Source of the DNA: HGM04593 sp045636125
Lineage (GTDB): Bacteria; Bacteroidota; Bacteroidia; Bacteroidales; Bacteroidaceae
Direction of reading: 5' to 3'
NCBI GenBank assembly: GCA_045636125.1
Contig: JAZTWX010000008.1
Span: 1 to 37,390 of the forward strand
Length of the DNA stretch: 37,390 nt
The notes under the pieces are model-generated. The model ran no database searches and had not been told where the DNA came from. It worked only from the letters and a program-made list of their open reading frames with translations. The translations under genes were made by a program, and so were the position numbers. Positions 1 through 7,382 of this stretch are shown here, one piece after another (the first letter of the stretch is position 1; each line of letters starts with the position of its first letter).

Positions 1-54
1 ATAATAGTTGAGAGAGCAGTAATTTATTAACATTGATAAAAAAGATAATACAAT

Positions 55-222
55 ATGAAAAAGAACTATGTATCGCCTCTTGCAAACGAGGTAAACGTAA
101 CTACAGAGGGACTTATTGCAGCATCGCTCCAGATGAACAACACAACCGTTAACTCAAAGGATAACGGTGTTCAGTTGGGTAACGAGAATCGTGGCCAGTG
201 GGGCAACCTCTGGGGTAAGTAA
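55..222 (+). CDS. Small 55-residue peptide, MKK-x-Y-x-x-P type
   Basis: This 55-codon frame begins MKKNYVSPLANEV and ends GQWGNLWGK, with a stop at 220-222. The start (MKK, an aromatic residue, then Pro) followed by an acidic/Val stretch and a short hydrophobic 'GLIAASL' segment resembles many short uncharacterised Bacteroidales peptides. The segment is too short and polar for a classical signal peptide or membrane helix, and I see no Gly-Gly leader. The C-terminal half is Asn/Gly/Gln-rich and finishes with two Trp residues. A hairpin and a strong terminator-like hairpin follow within 150 bp, so the gene appears to end a transcript. Its promoter or any upstream partner lies near or beyond the window edge. 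Function is unknown. Coding status rests on the typical N-terminus and the downstream terminator. Confidence 0.6.
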   Translation: MKKNYVSPLANEVNVTTEGLIAASLQMNNTTVNSKDNGVQLGNENRGQWGNLWGK

Positions 223-300
223 TAACTACACCTCTAAACGAGGATTGTAAAAGCAGACTTATCGAAAGGTAAGTTAATATTAAGTTAAAAGTATTCTTGA

Positions 301-318
301 TGCCGATAGCGATTGGCA
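301..318 (+). repeat. Short hairpin before the terminator
   Basis: TGCCGAT and ATTGGCA pair (7 bp with one G-U) around a 4-nt loop, immediately before the longer terminator hairpin. It may be a 3'-end structure of the small-peptide mRNA. Confidence 0.4.
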
Positions 319-323
319 TCCGC

Positions 324-362
324 GAACAGCGTCGTTGTGAAACGACGCTGTTCTTGTTTTTA
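324..362 (+). terminator. Rho-independent terminator of the small-peptide gene
   Basis: A perfect 13-bp stem, GAACAGCGTCGTT pairing with AACGACGCTGTTC around GTGA, is followed by TTGTTTTT. It lies about 100 nt after the small-peptide stop codon. Confidence 0.8.
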
Positions 363-431
363 GAAATTGCTCACCACTCTACCGTTGCATCCTTTAGTGC
401 AAAACGGTTTGAAAGAGCGTGAAACTTTCGT

Positions 432-1212
432 TTTAATTCCTCGGTGGCGCTGTAGTTGCTTTCTATTAAATTCCCGGTGCTATTTTGCGGCTATTCTCTC
501 GTTTAAGTAAATTCTTTATTGCCCTTTTGTCGCGCAAAAGGGCACAAAACGCCGGCACAGAGATTCGCGATTCAAACAAAGCTTTGCGTTCCGGTCGCTT
601 TGTTTTCGCCGTTGTTGTCTTTACGCGGCAAATTCGGGAACGGGGCAACTCGCTGTGCACGTTTACCGTGCAACGCTGCTTTCCCAACGCTCAAACAAGC
701 TCCGTTCTTTTTCCTCGTTTGCCGCTAACAACAACTCACGCTCATACAGTGCCGTTTTTAGGGGATTACTCCTGCTGTTTTTTCCCGTAGCATAAGTATT
801 TTTTTATGGTGCGGGAGTTAAGAAATTACCTTTGCTGCTGCTATCCATTGCTTCATTGATGCGCATTAAGCTTTTAGGGTAACGGGCGTCAGTATTTTGG
901 GGAAATGTGCGAGTATTGTTTGAGTGTTAGTTAGACGCTCGCAAAGCGAGTGGCTAACTGAACGAGTTACGCAGCGCCCCCAAAATATCAGCTACGTTAC
1001 CCGTAAAGAAAGCGTCCCATGCGCAGAGCTCTTTGGTCCTTTCTGTCGGCACAGAAAGGACTATAAAAAGAATACTTAATTGAGAGAATAGCCGCAGAAT
1101 AGCACCGAGAAATTTACAGCAAGTAAGACTCATTTGCTTTTCGTCACACGAAAAGAAGGAATGAATATTTATGTTAAATCAAGAAAAGCTCACGCGCCAC
1201 CGAGAAATTAAA
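432..1212. repeat. Nested inverted-repeat element, about 780 bp, non-coding
   Basis: Two inverted-repeat pairs are nested. The outer arms are 432-450 and 1194-1212 (18 of 19 positions match). The inner arms are 468-506 and 1077-1114 (about 30 of 34). A third inverted pair lies inside (about 878-902 with 977-1001, around 'GGGTAACG...TATTTTGGGG'), with a central hairpin of GTTAG...CTAAC type at about 927-960. Short palindromes sit just inside the arms, for example GCCCTTTTG/CAAAAGGGC at 521-543. No frame in the segment is convincing as a gene. The layout resembles a non-autonomous palindromic repeat or several stacked REP-like units. It fills most of the gene-free stretch 365-1371. Confidence 0.65.
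471..775 (+). repeat. 305-bp dispersed repeat, copy 1
   Basis: This stretch is about 90% identical by eye to 36713-37018 in the same orientation. The long shared part runs from 'GCCGGCACAGAGATTC' to 'GTGCCGTTTTTAGG'. The first 35 bases also occur inverted at 1077-1114. Frames across the two copies are not conserved: insertions and deletions shift them, so the element is probably non-coding. The palindrome near its start differs in sequence but is preserved as a palindrome in the other copy. Confidence 0.85.
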
Positions 1213-1371
1213 GCGCGCATTTATAAAAGATACAATGCTTATCGCTAAAATATGAAGGTAAATTAGTAAATAACATAATTGGGGCACCAGCTATATTTTT
1301 ACACCTCAACTTTTGGAGTTGATCCCAAAAAGCACCTGGCAAATTATAAAAAACATTTATTTTCCCTAATA

Positions 1372-1402
1372 TTTGTTCAGTAAAATATATTAATTACCTT
1401 TG
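1372..1402 (+). promoter_or_regulatory. Bacteroidetes-type promoter for the lipoprotein gene
   Basis: TTTG at 1372-1375, a 19-nt spacer, then TACCTTTG at 1395-1402. This matches the Bacteroidetes TTTG/TAnnTTTG consensus and leaves a leader of roughly 30 nt before the ATG at 1435. Confidence 0.8.
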
Positions 1403-1434
1403 CAACAATGGAATAAACAAAACAACATATCATT

Positions 1435-3627
1435 ATGAAAATCAAACTATTCAACAAGCAAACAGCAGCAGCGGCATTGCTGTGCTTTGCAGCAACATCG
1501 TGCGTAGAGGACACACTCGACCTCTCGAAGGATATTGATGCCACCATTGCCATTGGTAACAACATATCGATACCACTTGGCGGCACCGAAAAAATTATGC
1601 TCACCGAGATGATAAAGACCGAGGACAGCGACGTGCTCACCACCGACGACAATGGCAATTACGTAATAACCAAAGGCGGCGACATCGACGAAACAAGTGT
1701 AAACATTGAGGAGGTTGATGTAACCGTTAAACCAATGAGCCACTCTACAGAGTTCGACCTCAAAATCATTGCACAGACAAAAGCGCAGATTCAAGAGCTG
1801 CTCGCCGAGGTAGAGAGAGTAAAGCAAGAGGCCGAGAACACAGCAGCCACCACAGCGGCCGATGCAAAAGCCGAGGCTGACGATGCAAAAGCAAAAGGAA
1901 AGGCCGAAGCCGACAATCAATACAACGATGCTATTGCCCAAATTGATGCGAACATTGCCGACCCCACCCTCAACGCTCAGGCAAAAGAGGAGGCAAAGAA
2001 GGCATACGATGAAGCAATTGCAACCATTGAGACAGCCTACAACGACGCAATTGCAACCATCAACGAAGCATTGCAGGCAGCAAACGACGAAATTGCAAGA
2101 CAATACAACGGCGTAATTGAGGAATACCAGAATGCACTCGAGAGCGATGTAGACCTTGGAGAGATTGACCACGAGATTACAGGCGAGGCATCAAAAATCA
2201 GCTACAACCTTTCGGTAGATATTCCCCAAGAGGTTAAGGAGATTGAGACTGTTGAGTTCGAGGAGGCAACCGACCTCACCATCGACATTGCAATTGCAGT
2301 AAAAGGCGAGGGCAACAGCGACTTCAGCAACCTCATAGAAACCATCAACCTCAACGGTAACCACGAAGGCGAGAAATTCTACATTGGAGTACCCCAATTC
2401 ATTATCTTCGAGGAGGGAACAGCCATTGCACCCGCCGAAGGCTACAACAAGCTCTATCTTGAGGGAGGCGCCACAAGCACCGACAACAAAAACATAAAGC
2501 ACCTCACCCGTACATTCAAAATAAAAGGTTTCGACTTCACAAAAGACGAAGACATTAAAATTGAAAACGGAAAGATTGCAATAGAGAAAGAGTTCTCGGC
2601 CGAAGGACGCATTGCAGCCAACGCCATTAACATAAGCCTTGCAAACGCACTCACCATCACAGGCGTAAACCTCGATGCAACCGTTTCAATAGGCGAGAAA
2701 AAAGCTAACGGCGAATACTCATTCACCCTCAAGAAGATTAAAGGTATCTTTGCACCCGAAATCGACCCCATCAGCATCGACGACATTGAGCTCGACCTGG
2801 GCGACGATATGGACTTTGTATACGAGGACGGCGCAATTTTCGACTTTGCCAACCCGCAGATAAAGCTCACAATAAACAGCGGCATCAACCTCGAAGCACA
2901 AGCTACAATAACAATGCGCAGCTACGACGACAACGGCAGCGAGATTACACCCGCCGAGGGCGTGCAGATACCCCTTACAATTAAAGAAGGTGAGAACATT
3001 TACAACATCGACAACAATTTCTTCGCTCCCGGCGCACCCAACATCAGCACACTGCTTGCAAAAGTGCCCCGCACCGTGAAGATTGATGATGTAAAACCCA
3101 GCATCAAGGAAGAGGTGCAGGAGGTAACTCTTGGCGACGAAATGACCATCAGCGGTAGCTACGACATTAACATCCCCATGGTGTTCAACGAACTGAACCT
3201 CACATACACCGAGACAGTTGAAGACATCCTTGGCGAAAATGCCGACGACATTACAGACTACATCGACGAGATTGAATCGATAAGCATTGAATTCGAGGCA
3301 CTCAACACCGTTCCCGCCGACTTTGGCATTGAAATTGTTGCAACCGACGACTACGGCAGAAAGATAGACGGCATCACCGCACAGCTCGTCGACGAGGATG
3401 GCAACCCCACCACAATAAAGGCCGGTAGCGGACACAACGAGGAGCCCGTAGCCACAGTTGTAAAAATTAAGTTGAGCGTTGCACAAGGCTGCATCGACAA
3501 GCTCTGCGACCTCGACATCAAGCTCAACGGCCAGGGCAACAACGTGACACTCAACGAAAATGCCTACATAATGCTGGAGAATATGTCAATAACCATCGAC
3601 AAACCCATTGTTGTAGATATGAACTAA
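1435..3627 (+). CDS. Large predicted surface lipoprotein with coiled-coil insert
   Basis: This 730-residue protein has an N-terminal signal ending in a lipobox-like FAATSC, with Cys23 as the probable lipid-attachment site. The following residues (VEDTLD) are acidic, as in lipoproteins that Bacteroidetes send to the cell surface. Residues about 115-225 are rich in Ala, Glu, Lys and Asp and should form a long coiled coil or helical hairpin. The flanking regions look beta-rich with repeated 'I-x-I-x-L' strands. I do not recognise a named domain. It is followed after 54 bp by a DUF5723-type outer-membrane protein, so the two probably form an operon and may act together at the outer membrane. A strong promoter lies just upstream. 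Function is unknown. Confidence 0.85.
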   Translation: MKIKLFNKQTAAAALLCFAATSCVEDTLDLSKDIDATIAIGNNISIPLGGTEKIMLTEMIKTEDSDVLTTDDNGNYVITKGGDIDETSVNIEEVDVTVKPMSHSTEFDLKIIAQTKAQIQELLAEVERVKQEAENTAATTAADAKAEADDAKAKGKAEADNQYNDAIAQIDANIADPTLNAQAKEEAKKAYDEAIATIETAYNDAIATINEALQAANDEIARQYNGVIEEYQNALESDVDLGEIDHEITGEASKISYNLSVDIPQEVKEIETVEFEEATDLTIDIAIAVKGEGNSDFSNLIETINLNGNHEGEKFYIGVPQFIIFEEGTAIAPAEGYNKLYLEGGATSTDNKNIKHLTRTFKIKGFDFTKDEDIKIENGKIAIEKEFSAEGRIAANAINISLANALTITGVNLDATVSIGEKKANGEYSFTLKKIKGIFAPEIDPISIDDIELDLGDDMDFVYEDGAIFDFANPQIKLTINSGINLEAQATITMRSYDDNGSEITPAEGVQIPLTIKEGENIYNIDNNFFAPGAPNISTLLAKVPRTVKIDDVKPSIKEEVQEVTLGDEMTISGSYDINIPMVFNELNLTYTETVEDILGENADDITDYIDEIESISIEFEALNTVPADFGIEIVATDDYGRKIDGITAQLVDEDGNPTTIKAGSGHNEEPVATVVKIKLSVAQGCIDKLCDLDIKLNGQGNNVTLNENAYIMLENMSITIDKPIVVDMN

Positions 3628-3681
3628 TAGCAAACGACGCAAAAAGAGAAAAAAGATACAATTAAGCAAAAAAGTAATATT

Positions 3682-5136
3682 ATGAAAAATATAGCATCAA
3701 ACATAAAAAGAGCGCTTTTTGCCGTTGCATTGCTTGCAGTTTCAGCAGGTGCAGGTGCACAGGCACTCAGAACCGGATATTTTATGGATGGTAACCTCTA
3801 CGGCTACCGCTTGAACCCTGCCCTCCAGGCACCCCGCGGACACTTCTCACTCCCCATTGTGGGCGGTATGCAAATGAGCGTTATGGGCAACGTGGGCATA
3901 GGAAGTTTCTTGTACGACAGCCCCACAAACCCCAATGAGCTCGTAACCTTTATGCACCAGTCGGTCGACACAAAGGAGTTCCTCAACAGCCTCGAGGATG
4001 ATAACAAAATGCGTATGGATTTCGACTTTTCTATCCTCTCGTTAGGTTTCCGCGCCTTTGGCGGTTTCAACACCATCGACCTTAATCTGCGTTCGCAGAC
4101 AACCGCAAACCTCCCCTACGGCCTCTTTGCCTTTATGAAAGAGATGGGCAACAAGAACTACTCGTTCAGCGACCTTTCGGTGGAGTCACGCAACTTTGTC
4201 GACCTCTCAATTGGCCACTCGCGCGAGGTTATCAAAGGCCTCACAGCCGGTGCACGCTTCAAAATTCTCGCAGGCCTTGGCTACGCAGGTCTTAAAGTAG
4301 ACCGTATGGATATTAAAATGGGCAAGAACAGCTGGGAAATTTCGGCAAAAGCAAACGCCGACATTGCTCTTGGCGGTGCATTCACATACGACACCCCCAC
4401 CGAGCCCAATGAAAAGGCCAAAATCGATGGTTACGAGGATATCACTCCCGGCAGCGAAGGTTTAGGCTTTGGCCTCGACCTTGGTGTAACCTACGACTTC
4501 AACCACCTCCCCGCCCTCGAAGGCCTCAAGGTATCGGCTGCAGTAACCGACCTCGGCTACATCACCTGGGAGAACGCATCACAGGCAAGCATAGACCCCG
4601 GTTACACATATAAGTTCGACGGTTTCACCGAAATGTCAATACACAACGACAAAGGCAACACCCTCGACGACCAGTGGGAGACAACCCGCGAGGAGCTCAA
4701 AGACTTCTTCACACTCGAGGACAAGGGCAAGGGCAGCGTAACAACAGGCATCGGCGCGAAGCTTAACCTCGGCTTGGAGTACGAGATGCCTTTCTACAAG
4801 AAACTGAGCGCAGGTTTGTTGTACACACACTGTTTCGACGATGCACTCTCTTACAACCAGACATCGCTCATTGTAAATGTTTCGCCCAACAAGGTGTTCG
4901 ACTTTGCGGTGAGCGGCACAATGTCCGACTTCGGCACAAGCTACGGTGCAATGGCCAACATACACTTCACAGGCTTTAACCTCTTCCTCGGCGCCGACAT
5001 TATGAACGGCAAGGTAAACAACCAGTTTGCTCCCATTGACGACTTTACAGCTACAATGTCAATGGGTATAAGCATTGCCTTCGGCCACATCGACAAGAAA
5101 AAGGCCAAGAAAGAGAGCGTTGCTGAAGAGGAATAA
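3682..5136 (+). CDS. DUF5723-type predicted outer-membrane protein
   Basis: The 484-residue product begins with a Sec signal peptide (hydrophobic stretch 'LFAVALLAVSAGAGA', likely cleavage near residue 26). 'LRTGYFMDGNLYGYRLNPALQ' follows, typical of the Bacteroidetes DUF5723 family. The rest alternates short aromatic/Gly-rich strands ('GARFKILAGLGYAGLKV', 'LNLGLEYEMPFYKKLSAGL') separated by loops, consistent with a beta-barrel distantly like the PorV/FadL fold. The C-terminus is a short Lys/Glu-rich tail rather than a terminal aromatic residue. It sits 54 bp after the large lipoprotein gene, suggesting co-expression. The family's role is unknown; a structural or export role at the outer membrane is inference. 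Confidence 0.8.
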   Translation: MKNIASNIKRALFAVALLAVSAGAGAQALRTGYFMDGNLYGYRLNPALQAPRGHFSLPIVGGMQMSVMGNVGIGSFLYDSPTNPNELVTFMHQSVDTKEFLNSLEDDNKMRMDFDFSILSLGFRAFGGFNTIDLNLRSQTTANLPYGLFAFMKEMGNKNYSFSDLSVESRNFVDLSIGHSREVIKGLTAGARFKILAGLGYAGLKVDRMDIKMGKNSWEISAKANADIALGGAFTYDTPTEPNEKAKIDGYEDITPGSEGLGFGLDLGVTYDFNHLPALEGLKVSAAVTDLGYITWENASQASIDPGYTYKFDGFTEMSIHNDKGNTLDDQWETTREELKDFFTLEDKGKGSVTTGIGAKLNLGLEYEMPFYKKLSAGLLYTHCFDDALSYNQTSLIVNVSPNKVFDFAVSGTMSDFGTSYGAMANIHFTGFNLFLGADIMNGKVNNQFAPIDDFTATMSMGISIAFGHIDKKKAKKESVAEEE

Positions 5137-5166
5137 TATTTGCGGCAACAACAGAATACACAGGGA

Positions 5167-5266
5167 GGGGTTGGCTCAAAAGCCCCGTTTAAGAACAAGC
5201 AAACCCTGTCAGAATGTGCTCTGGCAGGGTTTGTTCTCTTTGCAAAATGACTTTTGGGTCACCCTC
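5167..5266 (+). repeat. 100-bp palindromic repeat, copy 1 (also bidirectional terminator)
   Basis: This is identical, base for base, to the reverse complement of 17098-17197. Inside it is an imperfect palindrome: AAACCCTGTCAG pairs with CTGGCAGGGTTT, and the ends (GGTTGGCTCAAAAG and CTTTTGGGTCACC) also pair roughly. The copy lies between convergent genes (the DUF5723 gene and the S41 protease), where it could terminate transcription from both sides. Confidence 0.95.
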
Positions 5267-5312
5267 TCCTTTTATATTCATCCCGCTAGATAATTGTTTG
5301 CTCAGCAGATTG

Positions 5313-6968
5313 TCAGCGCACGGTGAGAATCTCCTTATAACGTTTTTCGTTACCTAAAACCGCATACGCCTCGTTAATGTCGGCGTCGTCGCGCAGGCTG
5401 TTCTCAATGTTTCCCTTGCGACCGTAGTAACGGGTGATAATTTCGTCGGCAACAATATTCTTTACCTCTTTTTCGAAGTGTGTGAGCGAGTAATCGAGGT
5501 TACCTTGCAGTTTCTTTTCGAGCGACTCAATCTCTTCGCGGGTAATCTTTTCGTAGCCCTCAAATTCAATCATTTTCTTCAGTTGCTCAAGGATTTTGAG
5601 GCTCTGAATATCGTAGCTGAATTTTGTCGCCTTCAGGTATTTCTTAAAATCGTCGTACTCCTTGTCGCTTATTGCAAAATCGGCAGCAGGAGCAATGCTG
5701 TCGTGTTTATGACGATACTCGGTGGCGTAGTCGAAGAGGGCGATGTCCTGCATAAGATAGAATAGCAGGGTTGACAGTTCTTCGTCCTGCGGCTCAATAT
5801 CGGGGCGTATGCCACCACCGTCGCGCACCTCGCGGCCGGCTGCTGTGTGGAAGATATTTGTGAGGCTGTCGGGGATGCGGGTACTCCTACCGTTATCTAT
5901 GAGGTGCGAGTAGTCGAGTGCCTGAATGCAGCGGCCGCTAGGTATGTAGTATTTGCTTGTGGTGAGTTTAAGATAGCTGCCGCCGGGCATCTGGCGTGTG
6001 GTCTGTACGAGGCCCTTGCCGTAGGTGCGCGAGCCTATTATTACCGCGCGGTCGAGGTCCTGCAGTGCTCCGGCAACAATTTCGGCTGCCGATGCGCTCT
6101 GTCCGTTCACAAGCACCACAAGAGGCGATTCGGTGTCGAGCGGTTCCTTGCTTGTCTTGTATGTACTGTTGGCTTGCTTGGTTTTTCCTTTTGTGGTAAC
6201 AATGGTTACACCTTTGGGGATGAAAAGGTTGACAATATCCACAGCTTCGTTCAAGAGACCGCCGCCGTTGTCGCGCAGGTCAATGATGAAAGCTGTTGCA
6301 CCCTCTTTTTTGAGCGCCACAATTGCTCGACGCATATCCCTTGCGCAATTTTCGGTAAAACTCTCGAGAAGGATGTAGCCTACATTGCCGTTTCTCATTC
6401 CATAATAGCTGATGGGGGGCAGTGCAATGCTCTCGCGTGTGATTTCCACCTTGCGTTTTTTCTTCTCGCCCGGGCGGTCAATCTCCAGTTTCACCTTTGT
6501 ACCCGCAGCGCCGCGCAAAAGGTCGCTCACGCTATCGGTACTCATACCGTGAATGTCGGTGCCGTCGATAGAGAGTATGAGGTCGCCAATCATAAGCCCG
6601 CTTTTGGCGGCAGGTAGTCCCTCGTAAGGCTCTGCAATTACTGTTGTATTCTTCTTTTTGTGGAAACGTATCACCGAGCCTATTCCGGCATATTTTCCGG
6701 TGGTCATCATCTTCAGCTCGTCGGTGTTGCTTTCGGGGTAATACTCGGTGTAGGGATCGAGGTTACGCAACATTGCAGTAATACCCTTTTCAATCATCTT
6801 TTGCGGTTGAATGGTGTCGACGTAGAAAAGGTCGAGCTCTTTTACCACTGAGTTGAAAATGGAGAGCTGCTTCGACAATTGGAATTTTTTATTGTCGTTA
6901 CTGAATGCAAACGCAGCCATTATGGCCACGGCGGTAACCGCGATTATTGTAATTTTTCTGAATTTCAT
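5313..6968 (-). CDS. S41-family C-terminal processing peptidase
   Basis: The 551-residue protein starts with a signal or anchor segment (residues about 5-23) and continues with a CtpA/Tsp-like layout: a helical cap, a PDZ domain (about 90-180, with 'GKYAGIGSVI' and 'LPAAKSGLMIGDLILSIDG'), then the S41 protease core. The catalytic Ser lies in the GQSASAAE motif (residues 289-296) and the general-base Lys in YGKGLVQ (Lys318). Both are present, so it should be active. A C-terminal helical region of about 130 residues follows, as in other Bacteroidetes S41 proteases. It should act in the periplasm on protein C-termini. It is transcribed alone, with a TAACTTTG -7-type box at 7029-7036 about 60 nt upstream on the same strand. 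Confidence 0.92.
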   Translation of the reverse strand: MKFRKITIIAVTAVAIMAAFAFSNDNKKFQLSKQLSIFNSVVKELDLFYVDTIQPQKMIEKGITAMLRNLDPYTEYYPESNTDELKMMTTGKYAGIGSVIRFHKKKNTTVIAEPYEGLPAAKSGLMIGDLILSIDGTDIHGMSTDSVSDLLRGAAGTKVKLEIDRPGEKKKRKVEITRESIALPPISYYGMRNGNVGYILLESFTENCARDMRRAIVALKKEGATAFIIDLRDNGGGLLNEAVDIVNLFIPKGVTIVTTKGKTKQANSTYKTSKEPLDTESPLVVLVNGQSASAAEIVAGALQDLDRAVIIGSRTYGKGLVQTTRQMPGGSYLKLTTSKYYIPSGRCIQALDYSHLIDNGRSTRIPDSLTNIFHTAAGREVRDGGGIRPDIEPQDEELSTLLFYLMQDIALFDYATEYRHKHDSIAPAADFAISDKEYDDFKKYLKATKFSYDIQSLKILEQLKKMIEFEGYEKITREEIESLEKKLQGNLDYSLTHFEKEVKNIVADEIITRYYGRKGNIENSLRDDADINEAYAVLGNEKRYKEILTVR

Positions 6969-7028
6969 ATTGTTTTATGTTTACACCTTGTAATATAATA
7001 CAACGCAACGGCCGGCGTTGTTGCATCG

Positions 7029-7036
7029 CAAAGTTA
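7029..7036 (-). promoter_or_regulatory. -7 box of the S41 protease promoter
   Basis: Read on the minus strand this is TAACTTTG, matching TAnnTTTG, about 60 nt before the start codon at 6968. A good -33 TTTG is not visible at the expected distance. Confidence 0.5.
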
Positions 7037-7160
7037 CACTATTTTGGTTCGTTTGCACTTTCTTTGTGCCGATATTTTGCCTTTGGAGTGGCAAAAATTG
7101 GGCAAAAACGGCAAAAAACGATATTTTTTTATTTTTTTTCGAAAAAAAAGCGGCAAAGGC

Positions 7161-7191
7161 TTGCGCAGTAAAAAAAGATGTACTACTTTTG
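7161..7191 (+). promoter_or_regulatory. Promoter of tRNA-Asn
   Basis: TTG at 7161-7163, a 20-nt spacer, then TACTTTTG at 7184-7191, about 25 nt before the tRNA 5' end. Confidence 0.7.
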
Positions 7192-7215
7192 CATCGTCAA
7201 ACAAGAATGACACAT

Positions 7216-7289
7216 TCTTCAATAGCTCAGTCGGTTAGAGCACCTGACTGTTAATCAGGGGGTCGTAGGTTCAAGTCCTACTTGAAGAG
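7216..7289 (+). tRNA. tRNA-Asn (anticodon GTT)
   Basis: The full cloverleaf can be drawn. The acceptor stem is TCTTCAA with TTGAAGA plus discriminator G. The D arm contains AGCTCAGTCGGTTAGAGC. The anticodon stem CCTGA/TCAGG carries loop CTGTTAA, with GTT at 7250-7252. The T arm is GTAGG/CCTAC with loop TTCAAGT. CCA is not encoded. A terminator follows directly. Confidence 0.97.
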
Positions 7290-7290
7290 C

Positions 7291-7325
7291 AAAAAGATGT
7301 TGGTTAACCAACATCTTTTTTTGTT
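7291..7325 (+). terminator. Terminator after tRNA-Asn
   Basis: A perfect 15-bp palindrome at 7291-7320 (AAAAAGATGTTGGTT and its complement) runs into TTTTTTTG. Confidence 0.85.
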
Positions 7326-7366
7326 TGTTTCCCCACCCTCATTCCCTAAAATAAAATAATATTGTT

Positions 7367-7374
7367 TATCTTCG
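7367..7374 (+). promoter_or_regulatory. Candidate -7 box just upstream of the sensor kinase
   Basis: TATCTTCG resembles TAnnTTTG with one change. It ends only 8 nt before the preferred ATG (7383), so the mRNA would have almost no leader. No convincing -33 element is seen. Confidence 0.4.
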
Positions 7375-7382
7375 CAAAGAAT

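Noticed and set aside
485..790. 101-codon open frame in the 471-775 repeat (and the related frame at 36749-37054)
   Set aside because: The C-terminal translation matches between the two repeat copies, but the N-terminal parts fall in different frames because of indels, and substitutions are not biased to third positions. The region is better explained as a non-coding repeat.
1447..2172. 241-codon open frame on the minus strand inside the lipoprotein gene
   Set aside because: It is the antisense of a low-complexity Ala/Glu/Asp coding region; its translation is Val/Cys/Leu-rich with no family pattern.
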